The translations under genes were made by a program, and so were the position numbers. From Siphonodentalium dalli (taxonomy: Eukaryota > Mollusca > Scaphopoda > Gadilida > Siphonodentaliidae): a stretch of 64,000 nt of DNA. The notes under the pieces are model-generated. The model saw only the letters and a list, made by a program, of their open reading frames with translations, was not told the DNA's origin and did not search any database. Below, one piece after another: positions 12,301 to 21,370 of the stretch; position 1 is the stretch's first letter, and each line of letters begins with the position of its first letter. The stretch spans positions 187,977,309 to 188,041,308 of the forward strand of contig CP136068.1 in assembly GCA_032622095.1 (NCBI GenBank), written 5' to 3'.

Positions 12301-15189
12301 ACCACATTCGTGATCATAGTCACACCTTGTATATCAATTCACCCCACCATTAATTTGTGCCATACTGTCAATCTCTATATACATATTGCCCGTGGCCATA
12401 TAGTCACTCATGATATACACATACAACTCACCCATGACCACAGCGTCACTCCAGGTGTATATATATATACCTCATCATTGGCCACACAGCCATTCTATAT
12501 ATACCAATACCCCGCACACACGGCCATTCGCACACTTCAGACTTGCATATACAGCTCAACCGAGACAATTCAGCCACTCGCCAGTCTCCATGAGCATTCA
12601 GCTATTCACTGTATGCTTGTACACACCACCAATGACAATACAATAGGCCCTACATATAAACATATACATCCCACCATCACCATGAGATCACTATCTATAT
12701 ACACTAGCCGCCAATGTCATCAAAGTGTATTCCATGTACGCATATACACTTCAACAATGACGTGCAGTCATTCCATGTACACATATACACATTGCCCATA
12801 ACCATACCACCACATCCTATTTATACATACACCCATCCATTACCATACATCCAACATATGTATACATATACACCCACCCATGACAATACAGCCACCCAAT
12901 GTACACATGTACAGCCCACCCCTGACCACACAGTCACTCCATGTATACATCCAGGACAGTGTAGCTGCTCTTGTTATGCCCATACACCACTTCAATGACC
13001 AGACAGCCACTCACTGTAAACATGTTCACCTCACACATCACCATACAGCTACTCCTTATATACCTATACATCTCACCATGGGCACCCCATCCATGACCAT
13101 ATGGTCACACATTGTATAACTATTCACATCATTCATGAATACATTAACTCCATGTATACCTACTCACCTCGCCTATGACCACACAGTCAACAGACATACA
13201 CACTGTATTAAGTTGATTAATGTTGAAGCTAATGGGCCAGAATAGCCACATAATATGATCCCTCTCAGTTCCGTTTCAACATTCTGCCAATTTCCGTTCA
13301 AAAGCAAGAAAGTTTTTGGCAAAATCCATATTGCATTCCTCAAAATGAACTTGTCATGCCTCGTAGGGTACCGAGACAACCAGAATAGAACATTTAGTTG
13401 ATTAAGTAGCATGTGAGTCACAATTGATTATGTATACATATACCACTCTATATACACATATGCATATGTATATAATAATGTTTACCAAATTTGGTTGCCA
13501 TTTTCGAAGCCATGTTGAGTAATTCTGTCTAAAACACCTCAGTGTGACACATGTAACACATATCAAAACATTAAACATCTTTGATACCAAACATGGTTTC
13601 ATTTTACCTTAAAAAAATGTCTCAAACCTGAACAGCAATTATTTTGCCGATTTTGATATCAGGTTTGTGATTGAACATTTCGAATAATTCTGGTAATTTC
13701 AGTGGTTAAAATAGTAACAAATACCCAAGGTGCACCAGAAATGTTAGTAGTCAAGCTATATAAGACATAGTAGTCAATTGTGTGCATCAACACAACTTGT
13801 AAGCGGTTGCATGGCACGCTGGGATAATAACTACAATTTTCCATATTTTGACAGCCATTTTGGCAGCCATTTTGAGCCAAAGTGACAATTTTGGTACCAT
13901 TGAGTTAAAATATCAATAAGATATAGAATGCATCACTTACATTGCACAGTTCTTCCCACTTCTTGATGAAATATGACTAGAATTCCAATGGGGATCTTTT
14001 GTGAAATGTTATACCGCATTTTGTAAAATCGAATTTTTGAGTGATCGGAAGGGGTGTGGACCTCAAGAACAGCATATTCCATTGTTCCAATCGTCAGTTA
14101 ACATGCTAAATACAAAATAAAGTCACAATTCTCAACCTGTTCCAAACCACAGAAACTTATCTTAAAGATATTATTAAAACAAAAATTAAAATTCCATTTC
14201 CGGTCGCCATTTTGGCGGCCTTCTTGGACGGGGAGTTCCTATTTTGGCAAATAAAGGTGGCGTTATGTCTTAGCTTCACAAAAATGGATACAGGTGTATT
14301 CATATGACAAGATGTTCTCACTATAATTGGATCAAGCTGACTTATAGGAAAATGGCAGCCATCTTGGACGCCATCTTGAATTACAAAAAATGCTCAAAGC
14401 GGATTTTAGCGGATTTTGGATATGTTATAGAGGAGAGCTTCCTCTTCAAAATGGTATACAAACCAACTTAGTCCAAATTTTTTCTAGGTCAAACCTTTTA
14501 TCGACCAGACTACCCCCCAACGGAGATGTTCTAGCCACGTACCTTGCTAGAATCCATTCAAAATTGGTAGGCTGTCAAAATTGTCCAAGCATGCCATATG
14601 CAGGATTACATGCACATGTACATGTATGATGTATATAGTCAAATGTATTTAGTCTAATGAATGAAGTCATTGCCATCATATGCAATTCATGCAAAAAATA
14701 TTTACATGTATACTAGCTACATGCATATACCGTACATATATTTCTTACAATAAATTATGTTATTGAGATTGCAAATCATGGGACTCATGTGAAATTACTA
14801 AGTATGTTTGCCTGCAGGTTTAATCTGTCCTGAGGCGAACATCTCAGATATCTTTGATATTCAATTTCTCTGTTATGATATTTAGCATCCAAATTTATGG
14901 ATTTGAATTGAGAATATTGTTTATTTAAGCACCAATTGGCCGTCCCACTTTGACCCACCAAATGACCCACATCTCCCCACACTGGCCCAATTCTCCCCCA
15001 AAAAACATTTAATTTAATTGAGAGTTATCTCCCTTGTAATATGCTAATCAGACAGACGATATCATCCAATGTGTTCGTATATCCAGTGTGTTTGTTAATA
15101 CCATACAGCCTTTCAGCAGTTGATCTACAATTACCAAAATAATTGGTTAAATTTATAAATTGTCCCAGTTCTCCACAGTCTCCCCTACT
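9311..15189. mobile_element. 5.9-kb foldback element with ~2-kb inverted arms
   Basis: The outer ends are AGGGGAGACTGGGGAGAA on the left and its near reverse complement on the right (15165-15189). The left arm to about 11500 is matched in reverse by about 13190 to the right end. Landmarks are AAGATGGCGTCCAAGATGGC at 10284 against its reverse near 14360, and the GGCTGCCAAAATGGC block at 10790 against 13850. The arms differ by scattered substitutions and small indels, so they are not a recent assembly artefact. The arms hold no conserved protein. The centre is a degenerate tandem array. A foldback or large MITE of unknown superfamily fits; I could not confirm a target duplication. Confidence 0.8.
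11560..13200 (+). repeat. Degenerate ~44-bp tandem array in foldback loop
   Basis: A loose unit of about 44 bp repeats throughout. It is built from CCATGACCATACAGTCACTC, CATGTATACATATACAC and CTCACC. Conservation is low, implying age. The apparent frames at 12310-12801 and 12410-12646 are products of the repeat (rich in His, Thr and Tyr) and are not taken as genes. Confidence 0.75.
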
Positions 15190-15613
15190 CATTACTCAAA
15201 CCGATTTAACGCTCCTAAATTACTGTTTCTTTGGATTCGGAGGCGGGATTTGATTCGAGTCGAGGAACCCACCCATCAAAGCTCAGACTGATCAGATATC
15301 GATTTTTGTTATTTCAATTGTTTGTATTGAAATAACAAACACGCCGACAAAGGTTTGGTCTCGGTCAGAATCTCGGATGAAGATGAATAACTCTAAAAAT
15401 AAGTGGCAATACGGCCAAATTTCGTTGAATAATATTTTGATAAATAACATGTTTTTGGGAAATTTGATACATAGCACTTGACAGTGGTTAGCATTATTTT
15501 GTTGCAATTAATCAATTCTGACAACTAAAGCCATTTTGAAGAAATTTTGTTGTTGTATCTTGATGATATGGGTACCCTGTTAATAAAGCTGTTATCGGAT
15601 TGAGTACCTTTAA
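15190..15613. mobile_element. Inverted-repeat element, GGTACTCAATCCGATC family, copy 2
   Basis: The right end GATTGAGTACCTTT and the internal GATTCGAGTCGAGGAACC match the copies at 8.2 and 57.7 kb. The left end is diverged. It abuts the foldback element on one side and the cytochrome c promoter on the other. Confidence 0.65.
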
Positions 15614-15689
15614 TGTCTTATTGATAAAGATAAATTCGACTGTAAGTTTTCAGTGTTATCGACCGATAGACATGCCACGTACAGTAAAA

Positions 15690-15719
15690 TGCGCACGCGC
15701 GGCGGAGACCAATTTCCGG
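15690..15719 (+). promoter_or_regulatory. Cytochrome c promoter: NRF-1, CCAAT and ETS motifs
   Basis: Within 30 bp lie TGCGCACGCGCG (15690-15701, perfect NRF-1 consensus), CCAAT (15709-15713) and TTCCGG (15714-15719, an ETS/NRF-2 type site). No TATA box is seen. NRF-1 control of cytochrome c is well established in vertebrates. The cluster sits upstream of a good GTGAGT donor, as expected for a gene with a non-coding first exon. The assignment to cytochrome c rests on orientation, order and motif content. Confidence 0.6.
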
Positions 15720-16026
15720 TAGAATAGTCCATTTTTCGTAGACATTTTACCATATTTCATCCGTTTACTTTACCATAGATTTTCAAAGTGTGTTTTGATA
15801 AACTGTATTTTGGTTAGAGATATCTCATTCTTTATTTCTAATTCATGTAATTTTCTGGAATTTTCTCAGGATTAGTCCTTACAGCAGCTAATAATTTCCA
15901 ACAAAGAAAAGATCTCCCCTCCATTATTTTTGGTATCTTCCAAAGGTTTCCCTTCTACGTCATAAAGCCGACCACGATCGACCTTCAACGTTTCTCACCT
16001 TTTATAAATTCAGAAATCAATTTCAA
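15720..16026 (+). other. Probable non-coding first exon of cytochrome c
   Basis: The stretch ends at TTTCAA followed by a strong GTGAGT donor (16027-16032). Vertebrate somatic cytochrome c genes also have a 5' UTR exon whose intron ends just before the ATG. Here the acceptor TTATTATTGTAG ends at 19393, two bases before the start codon. Inside the stretch are a CRE-like TACGTCA (15956-15962) and a start-stop ATGTAA (15845-15850). An internal TTTTCTCAG (near 15868) could split it into two exons. The transcription start is unknown. Confidence 0.45.
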
Positions 16027-17097
16027 GTGAGTATTTGTCTTAAACATGAACAATTAACCACTAGATTCGGTGTAACTAAATACAATCTACATTTGCCCAT
16101 TGACCTTCCAGATGATTGATTTTGTAATGGTCCCGATTTTGTTGAATGATGAAATTTCTTCAAACCGGATTCCAGCGTGTGACATTTTCAATTTCATTAA
16201 TATTTGTAGGTCACGTAACTCACGACGAGTCACGTTCCCTTTAAACATGTCTTGGAACTAATATTTCGTTATGAATAACATTAACTAAATAGTAAATTGA
16301 TGAGTAGTGCCCATGGCCTACATATGATATTGAAACAGGTAGACAAACCACAGGAGTTTGTCAAAATGATATCATTCATTCATTGATAATAAATAATATT
16401 AATAATAGTCTAAATAGATCTATCATCTAGACCCTAGTACATCATACTACATGTATTGATGTAAATACCATTTCCTCTTTTTGTCTCAAATAATTATAAA
16501 TAAAAATTTGTATGCCAAAATCACTAATCCTCTAGTCAGGGAAGGATCCAGAGATTTTTTGGGGACACCTGTTCTGTATTTGAGTATGTCCCCATATAAA
16601 TTTGGATGTTAAAATATTCAGTACTGGACACTTGATTGTGCAAATAAAGGCTCTATATAATAGACTATATAACATCTGAAGGTTGATGATTTGCATTACT
16701 AGTACATGTTGTTGAGTTATAGAAAAATTCCTTGAAAATATGGAAAATCCAACTTGAATAAATACTATCCACTTGGAATTTGGGTCTCCAGAGTTTGGGA
16801 GCCCAAACCTGTAACAGGTATCAAAACATCCCTGGATCCTTCTCTGCCTCTAGTTTACACTTAGACTAGTAGTACTTACAGTCCTTGTCTTTTATCATGT
16901 TGCTATTTATATATATCTATTATTAATTAATAATATTATTATTACAATTTACATCATTCAGTCATCAATCATCATACATTACTGTGAATATGATTACAAT
17001 GGTAAACATGTTTAATATCGATCTTTGCGAGCTCCACATTCATAAATTTTTATTTATACACAGTTATGTACTGCCAATACTGGACATAAAGTCTGAG

Positions 17098-17391
17098 TTC
17101 CAAAAATAATGTTTTAATCAAATTTATAAATCGGTTGTGTCAGATATGTCAGTCGTTATATGGCCGATCGGTTGAAATGACAATAAATCTCAATAAGCCA
17201 CTTGACTTGTAAAATAATGATGAATCTATCTTTATTATATTAAGTCCCAAAAATAATGTTTTAATCAAATTTATAAATCGGTTGTGTCAGATATGTCAGT
17301 CGTTATATGGCCGATCGGTTGAAATGACAATAAATCTCAATAAGCCACTTGACTTGTAAAATAATGATGAATCTATACTTATTATTGTAGA
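17098..17391 (+). repeat. Two tandem 147-bp repeats in intron 1
   Basis: CCAAAAATAATGTTTTAATC begins at 17100 and again at 17247, and the copies stay nearly identical for 147 bp. Both end in the TAATGATGAATCTATC segment that also forms part of the adjoining 52-bp array. Confidence 0.9.
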
Positions 17392-17543
17392 AATGGGTGA
17401 TGTACCTGTTATATAATGATGAATCTATCCTTATTATTGTAGAAATTATTGATGTACCTGTAAAATTATGATGAATCTATCCGTATTATTGTAGAAATTG
17501 GTGATGTACACGTAGAATTATTATGAATATATCATTATTATAG
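17376..17543 (+). repeat. 52-bp repeats of the cytochrome c acceptor and start
   Basis: TTATTATTGTAG followed by AAATGGGTGATGTACCTG, the sequence around the true exon start, recurs with its AG at 17390, 17442 and 17494; a decayed AG lies at 17543. The first copy keeps the acceptor and the ATG and would read MGDVPVI then stop. The next two have lost the ATG (AAATTATTG, AAATTGGTG). The series is interrupted for about 1.8 kb and resumes at 19335. Confidence 0.85.
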
Positions 17544-17594
17544 CAACCACAACGCGCCGCATGCACGTTGTTGCTTTTCAAGTTTAGGCGTGAA

Positions 17595-17923
17595 TGACGT
17601 CATTAATTTTTACAATACATGAAACAAAATTTCGACGCGATGAAAAACGGCGCACAAAAATGGGTTAAAAATCACGTGACTTCCGCTCCGCTTTCGCATA
17701 GAATCCTGGGGAACAATAATTTCCCAAAAGAAAATGGTGAAATCACAGAATCGGAAGTGGACCAACGGGATGGTTATGAAATTACCACGCAACTTCAGTT
17801 TTTCTGAACAATTCCTATGTGATTTAGGCCTATAGATTAGTTTCATTTTGACCAATTTCGTTGGTTAGCTGAACGAAAACCAGCGAAGACGTCATGACAT
17901 GGTCCATGACGTCATTTACGTCA
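17595..17923 (+). promoter_or_regulatory. Cluster of CRE sites in intron 1
   Basis: Perfect TGACGTCA palindromes lie at 17595-17602 and 17907-17914, with AGACGTCA at 17887-17894 and TTACGTCA at 17916-17923. An E-box CACGTG lies near 17674. CREs are known regulators of vertebrate cytochrome c. These sites sit in the 1.8-kb segment that splits the 52-bp array, so they may be an enhancer, an alternative promoter or part of an inserted element. Confidence 0.45.
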
Positions 17924-18029
17924 TTTGGCTTTGTGGGCCAGAATCCAGACACATTTGTTCTCTACAGGAAACACTGATTTCACATTACTAGACTATAGAC
18001 GCAATTATATATACGAAGTGACTTTAGCA

Positions 18030-18460
18030 CAGGGCTCAAGAACGGCATGCCGCTCTTTAGCAATGAGGGCTAAGGAGCGGTATACGGCTCTTTATAGTCG
18101 GACACTGGAGATCGAGCAGTACGGATGATAATGTAAGACCGTTCTTTATCGCGCCAGGACCCATGTATAGCTAAATATTGGTATATACCGATGTACACCA
18201 CTCCTGTGCCCCGTTCTTTGACGTTTGTCACTGAATAGCAGTATACTGTTCTTTAGTGCCAGCGTTGAAGAGCGGTAGGCCCATACCGTTCCTTGGTACC
18301 AACCGCTAAATAGCGGTATAGCCTACCGTTCTTAAGCGTATCAGACCCATAAAGATGAAGAGTGGTATACCACTCTTTAGCGTTTGGTACTAAAGAACTA
18401 TATATAGCGTGTCAGGCCCATATAGCTAAAGAGCGATATACTGCTCTTAAGCCACGGCCT
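18030..18460 (+). repeat. Degenerate repeats around a GAGCGGTATA core
   Basis: AAGAGCGGTATA and its partial reverse TACCGCTCTTTAG alternate about every 45-60 bp, giving a chain of imperfect inverted and direct repeats. It is non-coding. Confidence 0.55.
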
Positions 18461-19334
18461 TATATATATATACACATACACGATTTATTGACCGTACTAA
18501 CACGGGACATAAATGGAGGCTCTATCAGCGTATAATCGCTTTTGTTAGAAGTTAGGAAACAGCGTATATAATGTATATTTTGACTTTGATAAGTCTTTTA
18601 GTCACCAGTACGCAAATCAAAGCTTTATTACAACGACACAAATTAATGAGTAACACGCATAACACATATACAACTTTTTATATACAATATGCACACAATA
18701 AATATGGGATCCTGGATCCCTCCCTACAAACGTGTAGTTTGTTTGTTTGGTTTTCATTGTTCCTTTTTTGTTTATTCTTCTTTTGACATAGTGTGTATAT
18801 ATAAGATTGTATTATTCCTTATGTTTTCAAATGTCCTTTTGACTATCAGTTTGAATTTTTGACCTGCAGGCATGAGCTAATTCAGCTGCCTTCCACAATG
18901 TATACACTTAAATGCAATAAGAGACGTCTCTAAAGACCATTTTCTAGAAAAAATACAGACTGGATTCAAACGAGGGATGTTTTCTATTGACAAGAGCCCA
19001 TGAAGCTGTTCTTGCGAAAGATTTGCCCAGTGATATTTTGGGATAATGCGCTCATGTAGTCATTTATATTTGTCATAGATAAACGTGGGAAATTGCTAGG
19101 TTTAGTTTGGCATGGAGGTGTATGAGTTGCTTTAACGAGAGATGTGGTGGCAGGGTGGTTGTACTGTACATAGTGTTCCGCGGAATCCGCCCCTCCAACT
19201 TTGGTGAAAATATTCAACATTTTGAAATCCCATGCCGTGACACAGCAACAGTTGGAAACTACGTGTATAGATTGAAATTGTTGTGACAGTTTGATGTATT
19301 TGTGTGGTTGCTCCACTACTTGTCACGTGCGATC

Positions 19335-19395
19335 ATATTAGAAATGGGTGATGTATCTGTAAAATAATTATGAATCTATCCTTATTATTGTAGAA
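19335..19395 (+). repeat. Last unit of the 52-bp array joining the true exon
   Basis: GAAATGGGTGATGTATCTG at 19341 is exactly 52 bp before the genuine acceptor and ATG (19393 and 19396). Its ATG (19344) would read MGDVSVK then stop. The unit supplies the AATCTATCCTTATTATTGTAG-type acceptor context used by the real exon. Confidence 0.85.
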
Positions 19396-19579
19396 ATGGG
19401 TGATGTACCTGCCGGTGATATTGCGAAGGGGAAGAAGATCTTTGTCCAAAAATGCTCACAGTGCCACACAGTAGAAAAAGGTGGAAAACACAAAACTGGT
19501 CCAAATCTTAACGGCGTGATAGGACGAAAAACTGGACAAGGTGCAGGATTCACTTACACCGCAGCAAATAAGAATAAGG
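19396..19579 (+). CDS. CYCS: Cytochrome c, coding exon 1
   Basis: This encodes residues 1-61 and the first base of Gly62 of cytochrome c, the soluble haem carrier of the mitochondrial intermembrane space that passes electrons from complex III to complex IV and also triggers the apoptosome. Visible are the covalent haem motif C20-S-Q-C23-H24, with His24 as axial ligand, then the [17 protein letters not shown] block and GRKTGQ, nearly invariant in animals. The start MGDV is the usual one; PAGDIAKG before KKIF makes the N terminus about five residues longer than in vertebrates. The exon follows an acceptor by two bases and ends in a GTGAGT donor (19580) after the first base of a Gly codon, the intron position of vertebrate CYCS. 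The frame is intact. Confidence 0.97.
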
Positions 19580-19607
19580 GTGAGTAACATTACTCAATTA
19601 AACTTAA

Positions 19608-20597
19608 CCCTTTCATCACGGGAGCTGCGCTGGTGCAGCATTAAAGATCCTGTGCCAGTGCATTATCTTATATATATGCGAGTCTCCCATAAGGAGCCTC
19701 GCATATACAAGATATTAACCCTTTCATAACAGGAGCTGCGTTGGTGCAGCATTAAAGATCCTGTGCCAGTGCATTCTCTTATATATTCGAGTCTCCCATA
19801 AGGAGCCTCGCATATATAGGATATTATCTCTTTCATAATGGGAGCTGCACTGGTGCAGCATTAAAGATCATGTGCCAGTGCATTCTCTTATATCTGCGAG
19901 TCTCCTATAGGGAGCCTCGCATATATAAGAGAATGCACTGACTTACATGGTCAAGGTAAATATTGTTAGGCCAATGTATTAACCCTTTACCCAACAGAAC
20001 GGCCCTGTGCCAATGCATTCTCTTATATATGCGAGTCGACCATAGGTCGCCTCGCATATATAAGAGAATGCATTGGCTTAACACATATTAAAAATGATAA
20101 AATTGTCAAAGAATGTAGAAAAATATTATAAAAATTGTAAGATTTTTTTTTTAAATTGTTAAAGAATGTAAGAAAAAATGGTAAAAAGTGTTAAAAAAGA
20201 ATTTGTTTAGGCCAATGCATTCTCTTATATATGCGAGGCGACTTATGGTCGACTCGCATATATAAGAGAATGCATTGGCAATTTGGCACAGGGCATAACT
20301 GTAACCATCACAATGTGGTCAATGAACCGGTTCCAATGATATCCATATTTGTATGGTGTTATTGAGACAGACCGAAGATATTTTAGGCTGTTGAAGCTTT
20401 ATTTGGGCGTTTTTGGCTGTTTTGTTGGGTAAAGGGTTAATATCTGATATATGCGAGGCTCCTTATGGGACTTTATATCCATTTCTCTTAGATCCTTAGA
20501 TCACATATAAGAGAATACATTGGCCTAACAATATTTTCGTTGACCTTGTAATATAAGCCAGTGTATTCTTATATATGCAGCTCCCGTCATAAAAGGG
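19608..20597. mobile_element. piggyBac-like MITE (TTAA, CCCTTTCAT ends), interrupted
   Basis: The ends are CCCTTTCATCACGGGAGC and the reverse of CTCCCGTCATAAAAGGG, flanked by TTAA at 19604-19607 and 20598-20601. TTAA target sites with CCC ends are typical of piggyBac-like elements. The left half is repeated about three times at ~105-bp spacing (19608, 19719, 19825), and a second element is nested at 19983-20436. It lies in cytochrome c intron 2. No transposase is present. Confidence 0.75.
19983..20436. mobile_element. Nested piggyBac-like MITE (CCCTTTACCCAACA ends)
   Basis: It is flanked by TTAA at 19979-19982 and 20437-20440. The ends CCCTTTACCCAACAGAA and TTTTGTTGGGTAAAGGG are inverted repeats. 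It holds two ~70-bp hairpins built from GCATTCTCTTATATATGCGA. A related full element lies at 43853-44225. Confidence 0.8.
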
Positions 20598-20620
20598 TTA
20601 AAATTCATAAAAGTTTTCGA

Positions 20621-20715
20621 GAATCTAAATATAGCATTTCTACAGCGAATCAGCTGCTTTTATTAGAATCTAAATATAGCATTTCTACCGCAAATCAGCT
20701 GCTTTTATTAGAATC
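20621..20715 (+). repeat. Two direct ~46-bp repeats
   Basis: AATCTAAATATAGCATTTCT followed by CAGCTGCTTTTATTAG occurs twice in tandem, with two or three differences. Confidence 0.8.
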
Positions 20716-20996
20716 AATCTAAGAATCACGGCTCTGATTGTCGTCAAATTTTAAGCCCTGTCAGGTCGAGTTTTGCCCTTTTTTCGACTTAGATTTTGCC
20801 AATTATTATTCTGGTATCTAATAATATGTTAACAACATAAACAGTTGGAAGCAAAGTTTGATTCAATGATTGTTCCCTAGAATCAAATTTTTCATTTCTA
20901 AAAAAGCCACCAGTCAAATAAAGCCATCTTATACGGGTGACTTTTTAGTGGCTTTTTATATATTTATTGTCCAGGTAAGTAAATTATATCTGATAA

Positions 20997-21158
20997 AAAT
21001 ATAGAGGATCTACAACTCGTCCCCAGTTTATAGCGGAATTTACAAAACGAGTCCAGTAAATTAGGTCTGGACCGAGCCTTTGGCGAAGTCCATACCTAAT
21101 TTACTGGATGTGTTTTGTAAATTCCTCTATAAACTGGGGAAGAGTTGTAGATTATATT
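20997..21158. mobile_element. Hairpin element, ~160 bp
   Basis: The arms run from GATCTACAACTCGTCCCCAG on the left to its reverse near 21150 and meet at about 21085. The same architecture, with a related TTATNACATGATC flank, occurs at 35210-35374. The adjoining left flank of the minisatellite matches the TTAA element at 47.7-48.6 kb, so this hairpin is probably part of that element family. Confidence 0.7.
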
Positions 21159-21370
21159 TATTACATGATCCAAAACCTCGATAAACATACTTAAATCAAC
21201 AGATGGTATTGCACGCATAAATAAATAGTCCTAGATAAATAAAGACTCTTTGACATATTTAATGGCTTCAATTTAATGAAATAACATTTCAAACTCTTCA
21301 TTCATTATACGGAAGTCAAAGGACCACCTGGCACTATTTCCTGTTATGCAACAAATGTTTCATATCACAA

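Noticed and set aside
12310-12801. 163-codon His/Thr/Tyr-rich frame
   Set aside because: It is the translation of the degenerate 44-bp array in the foldback loop.
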